This document shows, piece by piece, positions 16,554 to 25,367 of a stretch of 35,285 nt of DNA (its first letter is position 1; each line of letters opens with the position of its first letter). The notes beneath the pieces were generated by a model. That model saw only the letters and a program-made list of their open reading frames with translations. It ran no database searches and was not told the origin of the DNA. This DNA is from Bacteroidota bacterium (GTDB lineage: Bacteria; Bacteroidota; Bacteroidia; Bacteroidales; VadinHA17), in the NCBI GenBank assembly GCA_030596025.1, contig JAUVKW010000012.1, forward strand, positions 1 through 35,285. The letters are read 5' to 3'. The position numbers and the translations under genes are program-made.

Positions 16554-17840
16554 ATGAGTTTTAAGCCTACAAATTATATTCTGGAATCTGTTCTTAGTGG
16601 CAAACAATTTAAAGATTCCGGCTGGATGCTTGAGTCCCCGGGAGAAGAAGGCAAAACTTTAATTCGTGCTATTTATGAAAAGAAACAACTGAACTCAGAA
16701 AATGAGTCGTTGGGACTATATAAATTTGCCGATTGGCTACCCATTCAGCGAATACTTAAAGGTTCTTCTGCCCCGGTTACCTACAAGAGCAGTAGGCTGG
16801 CTAAAGCTTTAGGATTATCTAATCTGTGGATCACCTTCAGTGGGTACTGGCCCGAAAAGGGAGCCCTTATGAAGACTTGCTCATTTAAAGAAACTGAAGC
16901 ATATGCTGTTTGTGGCAGGATGAGTCCTGAAAACAAAGAAATACTCGTGGTGGCTTCAGCGGGAAATACAGCCCGGTCTTTCGCCAGGGTATGTTCAGAT
17001 AATGGTATTCCTTTACTGCTATGTGTGCCTGAAGATTATATTGATAGTTTATGGTTTGACAAAGCATTGAATCCTTCTGTAAAGCTTGTAATTAGCAAAA
17101 AAGGCAGTGATTATTTCGATGCCATTCATCTTTCGAATATTGCAGCTCAACTGCCTGGTTTTGTTCCCGAGGGGGGAGCTAAAAATGTGGCAAGGCGTGA
17201 AGGTATGGGTACTACTGTACTATCAGCAGTTACCACAATAGGAAAGATCCCGGATTATTATTTCCAGGCTGTTGGTAGTTCAACCGGGGCGGTTTCTGCA
17301 TGGGAAGCAAACTTAAGGCTTATTGAAGATGGCAGGTTTGGAAGTAATAAGATGAAATTATTGATTTCACAGAATTACCCCTTTATCCCCCTGAAGGAAG
17401 CATGGGATGCAAGGTCAAGGGATATGTTTCCAATGGATGATAATAAGGCCAGGAAAGATGTTGAAGAAGTTTGGGCAAAGGTACTTACAAACCGCAGGCC
17501 GGTTTACAGCATTTCCGGTGGTTTATTTGATGCTTTATCAGACACAAATGGCGAAGTGCTTGTGGCTACCAATACTGAGGCTGAAGAGGCTTGTGCATTA
17601 TTTGAGAAAACGGAAGAAAATGATATTCATCCGGCTGCCGCCGTCGCAACTGCCTCATTAATTCAGGCTGTTAAGAATAAGACCGTGGAAAAAGATGCTC
17701 TTATCATGCTAAACATTACCGGTGGCGGAGAAGCCCTTTTTGCCAGTGAGAATAAGCTTCATTACCTGAAACCCGATCTTTCCTTTGATATGAATCCCGA
17801 TCCGGATGAAGTAAAAGAAAAGATCAGAGGTCTCTGGTAG
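16554..17840 (+). CDS. Cysteate synthase-like PLP-dependent enzyme
   Basis: 428 residues, fold type II PLP enzyme of the threonine synthase group. The PLP lysine is probably K112 in MKTCSFKETEA. ASAGNTARSFA (about 134-144) is the substrate/cofactor loop, and GSSTGAVSAW (about 241-250) is the PLP-phosphate loop. The N-terminus lacks the threonine synthase start and instead has DSGWMLESPGEE and FADWLPIQRILKG. That pattern, with FSGYWPEKG just before the lysine, I recall from proteins annotated as cysteate synthase (phosphoserine + sulfite to L-cysteate) in Bacteroidota. In this phylum cysteate feeds sulfonolipid (capnine-type) synthesis. No cysteate acyltransferase lies in the window. Threonine synthase or another beta-replacing enzyme is the alternative. 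Confidence 0.75.
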   Translation: MSFKPTNYILESVLSGKQFKDSGWMLESPGEEGKTLIRAIYEKKQLNSENESLGLYKFADWLPIQRILKGSSAPVTYKSSRLAKALGLSNLWITFSGYWPEKGALMKTCSFKETEAYAVCGRMSPENKEILVVASAGNTARSFARVCSDNGIPLLLCVPEDYIDSLWFDKALNPSVKLVISKKGSDYFDAIHLSNIAAQLPGFVPEGGAKNVARREGMGTTVLSAVTTIGKIPDYYFQAVGSSTGAVSAWEANLRLIEDGRFGSNKMKLLISQNYPFIPLKEAWDARSRDMFPMDDNKARKDVEEVWAKVLTNRRPVYSISGGLFDALSDTNGEVLVATNTEAEEACALFEKTEENDIHPAAAVATASLIQAVKNKTVEKDALIMLNITGGGEALFASENKLHYLKPDLSFDMNPDPDEVKEKIRGLW

Positions 17841-17869
17841 TTACAGATTGGGGCCTGGTAGTTGAGAGG

Positions 17870-17896
17870 CGCCTAGCGCTTTAGAAGCGCTTGGCG
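17870..17896. repeat. Strong hairpin, 12-bp stem with one mismatch and 3-nt loop
   Basis: CGCCTAGCGCTT / AAGCGCTTGGCG pairs at 11 of 12 positions around the loop TAG. It lies 30 nt after the cysteate synthase-like stop. No T-run follows, so it may be a terminator-like stabiliser or a small palindromic element. A related half (GCCGCCAAGCAGTTTAGAA) recurs about 35 bp later. Confidence 0.6.
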
Positions 17897-17979
17897 TATA
17901 TAATTTACTAGGAGTCTAGCCGCCAAGCAGTTTAGAATTATAATTCATACTTTTATTACCTATACTGAAGTATAAATCC

Positions 17980-19203
17980 ATGGCTAAAAGTATTTCTCCA
18001 ACAGACTCAGCTGATCGTATCCGGTCGCTGGATATCTTAAGAGGTTTTGCAATCCTGGGGATATTAATTATGAACATACAAAGCTTCAGTATGATTGAAG
18101 CTGCATATCTTAACCCCACTGTTTATGGCGACTTCACCGGGATTAACAAATGGATATGGATATTAAGTCATGTTTTTGCAGATAATAAATTCATGTCGAT
18201 CTTTTCTATGTTGTTTGGAGCAGGAATTATCCTTATGAGTTTTAAGATTGAAGATGCGGGTAAGAAACCTGCTGGTTTTCACTACCGTAGAATCTTCTGG
18301 TTGCTGCTTTTCGGCCTGGTTCATGCATATTTGTTCTGGTATGGTGATATTCTGGTTGCTTATGCAATGTGCGCATTGTTGGTATACCTTTTCAGGAAGA
18401 TGAAACCTGGCTGGTTATTATTCTTTGGATTTCTTTCTATGTTTACCGGGTTCGCACTCTACATGTTTTTCGGAATGACAATGGAATTCTGGCCAGAGGA
18501 GAATATTCAATCCACAATGTTATTCTGGTCACCAGCTGTAGAACAAATCCAGAGTGAACTGAATGCATATCAGGGTACATGGTTAGAGGCCTTTCATCAA
18601 AGAGTTCCAATGACCGTTATGATGCAAACTATGGTGTTTCTGGTTAATGTTAGCTGGCATGCTGGTGGGTTAATGCTTATTGGAATGGCATTTTTTAAGC
18701 TGGGGATCTTGTCTGCCTCCAGATCAAACAGATTTTATTTTATCAGCCTGATTTCAGGGCTGCTAATCGGATTACCACTTATATTGATTGGAATAAGACA
18801 AAATTTCAATCATGAATGGTCTTTTGAATACTCAATGTATTTTGGCTCTTTATTTAATTATTGGGGTAGCCTGTTTGTCAGTTATGCATATATCAGCATG
18901 GTAATGCTACTTGTCAGAAATAAGGCAATTGAATGGTGTTTAAAAAACCTTGCTAATGTTGGTCGTTCAGCTTTATCTAATTACCTGCTACAGACAATAA
19001 TTTGTACCAGCCTTTTTTATGGTTATGGCCTGGGATGGTATGGGAAAACAGACCGCTGGCAACTGATACTTATAGTTATTGGTGTTTGGATCATCCAGGT
19101 ATTACTAACGCGGGTATGGATGAAACAATTCCGGTTTGGTCCGGCGGAATGGGCCTGGAGATCTCTTACTTACTGGAAAGTTCAGTCATTGAAAAGCTTA
19201 TAA
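17980..19203 (+). CDS. DUF418 family (YeiB-like) integral membrane protein
   Basis: 407 residues. The opening RIRSLDILRGFAILGILIMNIQSF is the typical DUF418/YeiB start. About eight to ten hydrophobic helices follow; the C-terminal DUF418 core includes NVGRSALSNYLLQTIICTSLFYGYGLG and ends with the usual FRFGPAEWAWRSLTYWK. The family is widespread, with a proposed role in transport or acyl transfer across the inner membrane, but the function is unproven. The leader carries a palindromic hairpin (17870-17896). It stands as a single gene between the cysteate synthase-like gene and the lipoprotein/receptor pair. Confidence 0.9.
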   Translation: MAKSISPTDSADRIRSLDILRGFAILGILIMNIQSFSMIEAAYLNPTVYGDFTGINKWIWILSHVFADNKFMSIFSMLFGAGIILMSFKIEDAGKKPAGFHYRRIFWLLLFGLVHAYLFWYGDILVAYAMCALLVYLFRKMKPGWLLFFGFLSMFTGFALYMFFGMTMEFWPEENIQSTMLFWSPAVEQIQSELNAYQGTWLEAFHQRVPMTVMMQTMVFLVNVSWHAGGLMLIGMAFFKLGILSASRSNRFYFISLISGLLIGLPLILIGIRQNFNHEWSFEYSMYFGSLFNYWGSLFVSYAYISMVMLLVRNKAIEWCLKNLANVGRSALSNYLLQTIICTSLFYGYGLGWYGKTDRWQLILIVIGVWIIQVLLTRVWMKQFRFGPAEWAWRSLTYWKVQSLKSL

Positions 19204-19224
19204 TCTACTTAAAACAGGATTTTG

Positions 19225-19232
19225 TATATTTG
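19225..19232 (+). promoter_or_regulatory. Possible -7 element (TATATTTG)
   Basis: TATATTTG matches TAnnTTTG. It lies 92 bp before the lipoprotein gene at 19324. No matching -33 box at standard spacing is seen, so this is tentative. Confidence 0.3.
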
Positions 19233-19323
19233 AAGCAAGTTTCTTATCAATAGGCATTTCAAAATAGTGAGAAACATGAACTTAAACTGAAGGCCTATAA
19301 TCGGTTTTTAAAAAATTGAAACT

Positions 19324-19737
19324 ATGAAAAGATATAAAGTAATTTTCCTGCTGCTGCTGACTGGTATATTTTTGTTTTCCTGCAGTAAAAAAATGGATGT
19401 TAATTCAGAGCAATTTGAGTTATTGACAGGCCATATCTGGGTAGCAGACAGTCTTTTGGCTGATAAGGCAGGTGCAAGTGGCCCTGGTGGTTTGCTTGAG
19501 GACTTTACCGGAGACACTCAATTCTACGAAGATGGTACAGGTTACCTTGGAATTCATGAAGGAACCTGGTATTTTTCCAATGATGAGAAGGAAATCACCA
19601 TTAATACCGATTCCCTTCCTATACCTATAACAGCCACAATTGTTGAACTTACCAAAGAATCATTTAAGATAACTACAAGCTTTCCATCTCTTTACCTGCC
19701 TCCTGTTGATATAAGAATGACTTTTATTGCAAAGTAA
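19324..19737 (+). CDS. Small lipocalin-like lipoprotein
   Basis: 137 residues. The N-terminus is a lipoprotein signal peptide (lipobox FLFSC, Cys20). The mature part begins with LLTGHIWVADSLL, a G-x-W motif typical of lipocalin-like folds, and continues with short beta strands: TQFYEDGTGYLGIHEGTWYF, then KEITINTD and VDIRMTFIAK. It is probably a small periplasmic or surface beta barrel that binds a ligand. The gene ends 1 nt before the TonB-dependent receptor start, so the two are translationally coupled and the lipoprotein may assist the receptor. The ligand is unknown. Confidence 0.75.
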   Translation: MKRYKVIFLLLLTGIFLFSCSKKMDVNSEQFELLTGHIWVADSLLADKAGASGPGGLLEDFTGDTQFYEDGTGYLGIHEGTWYFSNDEKEITINTDSLPIPITATIVELTKESFKITTSFPSLYLPPVDIRMTFIAK

Positions 19738-19738
19738 A

Positions 19739-21988
19739 ATGCGCTTCTGCATAATTTTTCTGGGTCTTAATTTATGTTTTGCCTCATTTGCTAATGACAA
19801 TACAGCAATTGTAAAAGGAAAGGTATTTGATGCTTCTTCCTTAGAACCACTTCCGGGGGTTCATATTATCTATGGTAAGGACCAGGGAACCATCACGAAT
19901 GAGCAAGGTAAGTTTCTGTTTCATTCCGATACCGGGATGCTTAGCATTCGTTTCCGGTTCATAGGCTATGAGTCTGTTACCAGGGAATTGTTTGTCAGGG
20001 AAGGGGATACCATTGATTTGCAAATAGGACTTAAGCCGGAAATCAAAGAAATTGAGGAAATTGTTGTAAGTCCGGGAAAAACAGAGCAGAAAATATCAGA
20101 GCTCACGGTATCAACCAGCCTGATAAAACCCGAACAAATTGTTAAGAATCAGGTGCTCAATGCCGACGAGTTGATCAATCAGGCTTCAGGTATTGAGGTT
20201 ATGGACGGACAGGCCTCCATAAGAGGTGGAAGTGGATACAGTTATGGTGCGGGAAGCAGGGTATTGGTATTGATTGACGGACTGCCTGCACTGGCAGCTG
20301 ATGCGGGAAACATAAAATGGCAATTCCTGCCACTGGAAATGATTTCGCAGGTAGAAATTATTAAAGGAGCTTCTTCTGTATTATATGGATCCTCAGCTTT
20401 GAATGGTATCATCAATTTTCGGACCAGCGATGCAGATGTTCAACCTTCTACAAAAATTTCCATGATGCTAGGTGCTTACGGAAATCCCAGGCGGGAAGAA
20501 TGGAAGTGGTGGGATACTCCAGGATTTTTTTCAAAGACTTCGTTTTCACATTCCAGAAAAATAGGAAATACAGACCTGGGAATAAGCGGAAGACTGCTTC
20601 TTGATCAGGGCTATCGTAAATTTAATGAGGAAAAATATGGAGGAATGAACTTAAAGCTGAAACACCATAACAAGAAGTTTGCTGGTCTGAATTATGGCTT
20701 CCTGTTGAATGCAGGTTATAACCCAAAAACAGATTTTATACTATGGGAAGATGCCGAAAATGGTGCCCTTATACAAAATGAGGCTACAGCCATGAAGTTC
20801 AGGGGAACACTTTTTTCATTCAACCCCTATATCAGCCTGGAAAAGAATAAGCGGTTCAGGCATGATTTACGCTTCAGGAGCCAGATTACGAAAAATGATC
20901 TGCCAGATAACCCAAATAACAACAGTAATGCTATTTCATATTTTACCGAATACCAGTTGTGGTACAAACTATTGGAAAAACTTGATGTGATATTTGGGGC
21001 TTCCCTGAATTACAGCAAGATTGTGTCAAATTTTCACGGAGATCACCGGGCATCCAATGCTGCCGGATTTGCACAAATTGACCTTAAACCAACAGCAAGA
21101 CTCAAATTCATAGCAGGTGTACGCCTGGAACGGAATACCCTGGATTCACTGGTTGAAAAGCTTGTTCCTGTTTTTCGTTCAGGATTAAATTTCAAGGCTG
21201 GAAAGTACACATTTCTCAGGGCATCCTTTGGGCAGGGTTACAGATATCCTTCCATTGCCGAAAAGTTTGCAAGCACTACTACCGGTGCAGTGATCATTTT
21301 TCCTAATTCTGAAATTCAGTCTGAATCGGGGTGGAGTTCTGAAATAGGACTCAAGCAGGGAATTTCCTTCATGGGACTTATGGGACAGTCAGATTTATCA
21401 CTTTTCTATACTCAAAATGAAGATCTGATTGAATATGTATATGGAATATATCCTATACCTGGCACTCCTGATTTTGATGATGGCTTCAGGGCTGTGAACA
21501 TTGAGAATTCCAGGGTGTATGGTTTTGAATGGGAGTTTGCCCTTTATAAGAACTTTGGCTTGTTAAATACAAGTTTTCAGGGTGGCTATACCTTTATGTA
21601 TCCAATAGAATACAATAAGATCAGTGGTAAGAATACCGGAGTATATCTGAAATACAGGAGGAAGCACTCCTTTGCTCTGATGACCAGTACCAGCTATAAG
21701 AATTTTGATTTGGGCATGAATTTCTATGCACGGTCGAAAATATTGAATATAGACGCTGTTTTTTTGCATCCCTTAACACGTGAAATGATATTACCCGGAT
21801 TTTATGATTACTGGATAGAAAATAATGTGGGATATTTGGTCATGGATGTACAGTTAGCATATAATTTTAAGAAAGAGTATACTATTTCGGTCTCGGTAAA
21901 AAACATATTAAACACTGAATATATGGGTCGCCCCGGAGATATTATGCCACAACGAACTTACAGCCTGCAATTCAGCGGGGAATTTTAG
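19739..21988 (+). CDS. TonB-dependent outer-membrane receptor
   Basis: 749 residues from the ATG at 19739; a TTG at 19727 overlaps the previous stop and is less likely. The signal peptide is MRFCIIFLGLNLCFASFA. A carboxypeptidase-D regulatory-like domain lies at about 25-105 (VKGKVFDASSLEPLPGVHI, then GYESV). The plug domain spans about 120-225 (SIRGGSGYSYGAGSRVLVLI, then VEIIKGASSVLYGSSALNGI). A ~500-residue beta barrel follows, ending in a terminal Phe. It is shorter than SusC and has no SusD partner, so it resembles receptors for siderophores, vitamins or metals rather than glycans. No B12 riboswitch or clear metal box was seen upstream. It shares an operon with the small lipoprotein. Confidence 0.9.
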   Translation: MRFCIIFLGLNLCFASFANDNTAIVKGKVFDASSLEPLPGVHIIYGKDQGTITNEQGKFLFHSDTGMLSIRFRFIGYESVTRELFVREGDTIDLQIGLKPEIKEIEEIVVSPGKTEQKISELTVSTSLIKPEQIVKNQVLNADELINQASGIEVMDGQASIRGGSGYSYGAGSRVLVLIDGLPALAADAGNIKWQFLPLEMISQVEIIKGASSVLYGSSALNGIINFRTSDADVQPSTKISMMLGAYGNPRREEWKWWDTPGFFSKTSFSHSRKIGNTDLGISGRLLLDQGYRKFNEEKYGGMNLKLKHHNKKFAGLNYGFLLNAGYNPKTDFILWEDAENGALIQNEATAMKFRGTLFSFNPYISLEKNKRFRHDLRFRSQITKNDLPDNPNNNSNAISYFTEYQLWYKLLEKLDVIFGASLNYSKIVSNFHGDHRASNAAGFAQIDLKPTARLKFIAGVRLERNTLDSLVEKLVPVFRSGLNFKAGKYTFLRASFGQGYRYPSIAEKFASTTTGAVIIFPNSEIQSESGWSSEIGLKQGISFMGLMGQSDLSLFYTQNEDLIEYVYGIYPIPGTPDFDDGFRAVNIENSRVYGFEWEFALYKNFGLLNTSFQGGYTFMYPIEYNKISGKNTGVYLKYRRKHSFALMTSTSYKNFDLGMNFYARSKILNIDAVFLHPLTREMILPGFYDYWIENNVGYLVMDVQLAYNFKKEYTISVSVKNILNTEYMGRPGDIMPQRTYSLQFSGEF

Positions 21989-22256
21989 GGCTTGCTAATG
22001 CGCCTTGAAATCAGACACGTAAGTGAAAATCTCAAAATTACTTAGCCCCTGAAGCCCGGATTTAGTAAAGCCACGTGTTACATGGGCTTCCAGCCTGCAG
22101 GCACGATAGCCCACATATAGTTTTAACCTGGCAGTAGTGATTATTAATAGCTATTTATCAGGTTTTATATATACTTATTAGCTAATTTTAGACATAAATT
22201 ATGGCTGCATAAACAATGCAACATTGTGAAAATGATACATTTCAAAATGTAATGTT
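21989..22256. other. Spacer with a GC-rich hairpin and candidate operators
   Basis: This 268-bp spacer follows the receptor gene. TGGGCT..AGCCCA (22083-22113) encloses GCCTGCAGGC, a nested hairpin possibly ending the receptor transcript. Near the 3' end are two inverted repeats just before the transporter start (separate entry). I see no gene. Confidence 0.5.
22213..22250. promoter_or_regulatory. Paired inverted repeats upstream of the PiT-family gene
   Basis: ACAATG-CAA-CATTGT (22213-22227) and ACATTT-CA-AAATGT (22237-22250) lie immediately before the ATG at 22257. The stretch TGAAAATGATACATTTCA across the second is itself nearly palindromic and resembles a metal-regulator (Fur-like) box. 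The regulator is unknown. Confidence 0.35.
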
Positions 22257-23297
22257 ATGATCTCACCATTATTTAGCCATCTGTTAATACCATTTATTAT
22301 TGCTATGTTTTTAGCAGTAACCATGGGCGGTAGCGGAACAGCCCCTGCATTTTCTGCGGCTTACGGAGCAAATGTCATCAGGAAGGGTTTAATTCCGGGA
22401 TTATTTGGAATAATGGTCTTTTTAGGAGCAATAATAGCTGGTAAAGGAACTGCCACAACCATGGGTAAGGGCTTATTGAATCCTGAAATGATGTCATTTA
22501 CAGTTGTATCAATTATTCTGTTTTCTGTTGCAATATCTTTGTTAATAGCAAATTTGGCTGGAATACCTCAATCAACAAGTCAGGCAACAGTAATGTCGGT
22601 TGTTGCTTCTGCACTATATTTTAATGAATTAAACTCAAACAAATTATTATTAGAAATAATTCCAACCTGGTTTATTCTGCCTGTAGTTTCGTTTTTTATA
22701 AGCCTGTTTCTAGGGAAATATATATATCGCCCTATGAGAAAAAGAGGATACACAATGACAAGGGCAACAAAGGTGAACATGAACCCGGTATGGAATGGAT
22801 TAATATTAATAATGTCTTTATATGTTGCTTTTTCAATAGGGGCAAACAATGTTGCAAATGCTGCAGGGCCAATTGCAGCAATGACCGCAAACGAACTTAA
22901 TATATCTATAGATGAAAATTTTGTTCTGATAATGATATTGGCTACCTTAATTGTAGCACCTAGTTTTGGAATAGGAAGTTCAATATTTGGACATAAAATT
23001 GTAAAAAATACAGGAAAAGAAATTATTTTATTCGGCAAATTTGAGGCTGTTATAATTGCCTTTGTATCAGCAAGTTTGCTATTATTTGCATCAGTCACAA
23101 GAGGAATACCATCTTCACTTGTACAATTGAATGTTGCAGCAATTTTAGGAATTGGTGTTGCTAAATTAGGAACCAAAAATATTTTCAAAAAAACAGAAGT
23201 GAAAAGATTTTTCATAATGTGGGTAGTAGCTCCAATGATTGCATTTTCATTGTCATTGTTATTAACTTATCTGGCTGACATATATGGATTATTATAG
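22257..23297 (+). CDS. PiT-family inorganic phosphate (or related anion) transporter
   Basis: 346 residues with about nine to ten hydrophobic helices in two halves. The second half carries the PiT signature GANNVANAAGPIAA (near residues 198-211). The first-half counterpart is diverged (MGGSGTAPAFSAAYGANVI), with IPQSTSQATVMS and IPSSLVQLNVAAILG as the other paired re-entrant segments. PiT proteins move metal-phosphate with H+ or Na+; some members (CysP of Bacillus) carry sulfate, so the substrate is not certain. It heads a tight gene run: the methyltransferase starts 14 nt after its stop, then the AraC regulator. Its codon choice looks more AT-rich than in the genes to the left. Confidence 0.8.
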   Translation: MISPLFSHLLIPFIIAMFLAVTMGGSGTAPAFSAAYGANVIRKGLIPGLFGIMVFLGAIIAGKGTATTMGKGLLNPEMMSFTVVSIILFSVAISLLIANLAGIPQSTSQATVMSVVASALYFNELNSNKLLLEIIPTWFILPVVSFFISLFLGKYIYRPMRKRGYTMTRATKVNMNPVWNGLILIMSLYVAFSIGANNVANAAGPIAAMTANELNISIDENFVLIMILATLIVAPSFGIGSSIFGHKIVKNTGKEIILFGKFEAVIIAFVSASLLLFASVTRGIPSSLVQLNVAAILGIGVAKLGTKNIFKKTEVKRFFIMWVVAPMIAFSLSLLLTYLADIYGLL

Positions 23298-23311
23298 ATA
23301 TTAGCAACAAA

Positions 23312-24235
23312 ATGAGTATGAATAAAGAATATTTGGAATTATTGATTGATCCGGCAAGTGGAAGTCCATTTTCTTTTGACAAAGAAAAAGGTACTATCAG
23401 AAGCCTGTCTTCCGGCGAAGAATTTAAGCTTGAATCGGGTATTCCAATAATTAAAAGAAAAGGTGAAAAGGAGGGTCTTGAAAGTTCAGAATTGCATGAT
23501 AAATACTCCTCTGAATTCCATTATAATTCACATTATGAGATAGATGCGGAATCGTTTGATTATTTTAAAGAGTATGATAGTAAGGCAACTCAACATGAAC
23601 ATAAAAGATTGCATGAACAAATATTCGCTTTGATTAAAAAGAAGGAGGGGATAATACTGGATGTTGGATGTGGTAATGGCTGGGCTTCTAAAATGGGAAA
23701 TAAACAGGGCTTGAAGGTAATTTCAATGGACATTTCATTGAGAAATCCATTAACTGCACTTAAGAATAATCCTGATATTAATCATCTTGGCCTGGTTGCT
23801 GATGTATATGATCTGCCTGTAAAAGAAAAGAGCATGGATTATATTATAGCTTCCGAAATTATGGAACATGTGGCTGATCCCCGTAAATTTATAGAAATAT
23901 TATATGGAAAACTAAAACAAGGGGGAAAGCTTATAATAACAACACCATACAATGAGAAAATTGAATACAATTTATGTGTGCATTGTAATAAATTAACCCC
24001 TCAACATGCACATCTGCATTCGTTTAGTGAAAAAAACATAAAAGTTTTAATGCCTGAAAAATGTGAATGGAGGTGGATTAAGTTTAGCAATAAGTATTTA
24101 GCCATATTAAGAACACATATCATACTGCAGTATACACCATTCTGGCTTTGGCAGATTATTGACACTTTAGTAAACAATATTGTTAAAAAACCAACAAGGT
24201 TATTGATTGAAATCGGTACGAATAGTTACTTTTAA
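23312..24235 (+). CDS. Class I SAM-dependent methyltransferase with N-terminal Trm112-like segment
   Basis: 307 residues. The first ~50 (LELLIDPASGSPFSF, then SSGEEFKLESGIPIIKRK) follow the Trm112/UPF0434 layout but without cysteines. The SAM domain has motif I ILDVGCGNGW (115-124), the acidic D140 after beta 2 (KVISMDIS) and SMDYIIASEIMEHVADPRKF as motifs II/III. A CVHC pair (about 222-225) occurs in an insertion before PQHAHLHSFSEKNI, which may bind metal. The fold fits methylation of a small molecule, lipid or quinone-like acceptor; the substrate is unknown. It is packed between the transporter and the regulator gene, with 3 nt to the latter, so it should be coexpressed with both. Confidence 0.85.
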   Translation: MSMNKEYLELLIDPASGSPFSFDKEKGTIRSLSSGEEFKLESGIPIIKRKGEKEGLESSELHDKYSSEFHYNSHYEIDAESFDYFKEYDSKATQHEHKRLHEQIFALIKKKEGIILDVGCGNGWASKMGNKQGLKVISMDISLRNPLTALKNNPDINHLGLVADVYDLPVKEKSMDYIIASEIMEHVADPRKFIEILYGKLKQGGKLIITTPYNEKIEYNLCVHCNKLTPQHAHLHSFSEKNIKVLMPEKCEWRWIKFSNKYLAILRTHIILQYTPFWLWQIIDTLVNNIVKKPTRLLIEIGTNSYF

Positions 24236-24238
24236 TAT

Positions 24239-25321
24239 ATGGAAACAGTTATTTGGGTAGGATTTTCTATAGCTCTGTTTTCAGGAGTATTAACTGTAAC
24301 AAAAAAACAGATAAATGTTTCTGATAAACTCCTTTCTGCATGGCTTTTTTTATTGGCAATCGATTACGGGAATATTGGCATTACATATCTTTCTTACGAC
24401 ATCACAATAATTCCTTCTTCATTTTTTCTGTTTAATCCAGCTTTCTATTTATACTCCCGCTCACTTACCGATGAGAAATTCAGATTGAAGTGGGTGCAAT
24501 TATTACATCTTGTTCCTTATGTATTTTTTGCGTTTAGCAGTCATTATTTCAGCCTGATCTTTGATGTTGATGTGTTTTTTGTCAGGGATAATAATTTATG
24601 GATCAGATTGTTATTTTCCCTGTCAATAATTATATCCATGGTTGCCTATAATGCACTCAGCATATTAGCCGTACACAAACACCGGATCAATTTGAAAAAC
24701 GAATTTTCAAATATCAGTCAGAATCAAAAATTGGGCTGGTTGCTGTTTGTTGTCATTTCATATATAGTATATATTTTAACTGCTACGGTATTAGGCATTT
24801 TTGGCTTCATATATAACGACTATGAGGCATCAAGCTTATTCAACTATTTAGCTACTTTGGGCTTAACCTTTGCTTTAGGTTTTTATGGTATCCGGCAGGA
24901 TGAAATTTATAAAAGGAAATCAGAGAAGACTGACCTGTACCAAACAGAAGAACGATACAAAAAATCAAAACTGGCAGATAATAAAAAAGAAGATATTAAA
25001 TCCAGGGTATTAACACATTTCAGGGAGAAAGCACCATATCTTAATCCCGAATTAAGTATGCTTCTGCTTTCTGAGGAATTAAACATCCCTAAGCATCAAC
25101 TAACAGAGGTTCTGAATACTATTATTGGAAAGAATTTCTTTCAGTTTGTAAACGAATACAGAGTTGAAGCAGTAAAACAAAAATTATCGGACTCAAGTAA
25201 TGATAAATTCTCAATAGAAGTTATTGGTTACGATTGTGGTTTCAGCAGTAAATCTTCTTTCTTCTCGGTTTTTAAGAATATTACCGGGCAAACACCTTCC
25301 CAATTCAAAAATTCTATTTAA
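24239..25321 (+). CDS. Membrane-bound AraC-family regulator
   Basis: 360 residues. Six or seven hydrophobic segments fill about residues 3-220, and a linker rich in Lys/Glu joins them to a C-terminal AraC-type HTH domain (about 255-358). That domain contains MLLLSEELNIPKHQLTEVLN, then VEAVKQKLS and VIGYDCGFSSKSSFFSVFKNITGQTPSQF. This 7TM-like/AraC arrangement is common in Bacteroidota and suggests direct sensing of a membrane or lipid-phase signal by a one-component regulator. It starts 3 nt after the methyltransferase. The 119-bp gap after it carries repeated AAGTTTTAA-like sites before the barrel/RND/LolA genes, its likeliest target. Confidence 0.88.
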   Translation: METVIWVGFSIALFSGVLTVTKKQINVSDKLLSAWLFLLAIDYGNIGITYLSYDITIIPSSFFLFNPAFYLYSRSLTDEKFRLKWVQLLHLVPYVFFAFSSHYFSLIFDVDVFFVRDNNLWIRLLFSLSIIISMVAYNALSILAVHKHRINLKNEFSNISQNQKLGWLLFVVISYIVYILTATVLGIFGFIYNDYEASSLFNYLATLGLTFALGFYGIRQDEIYKRKSEKTDLYQTEERYKKSKLADNKKEDIKSRVLTHFREKAPYLNPELSMLLLSEELNIPKHQLTEVLNTIIGKNFFQFVNEYRVEAVKQKLSDSSNDKFSIEVIGYDCGFSSKSSFFSVFKNITGQTPSQFKNSI

Positions 25322-25367
25322 CTCCAGATAAAGTAAGACAAAGTTTGCACCTGTACTTTTTGTCCAA

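Noticed and set aside
19727-19738. TTG start for the TonB-dependent receptor
   Set aside because: It overlaps the preceding gene's stop and only adds four residues before a clean signal peptide beginning at the ATG at 19739.
21989-22256. Possible riboswitch in the spacer before the PiT-family gene
   Set aside because: I looked for cobalamin-box or other familiar riboswitch cores and found none; a hairpin and inverted repeats explain the visible structure.
22580-23215. 211-codon minus-strand open frame opposite the PiT-family gene
   Set aside because: It is the antisense shadow of a transmembrane gene; the plus-strand frame has PiT motifs and operon spacing.
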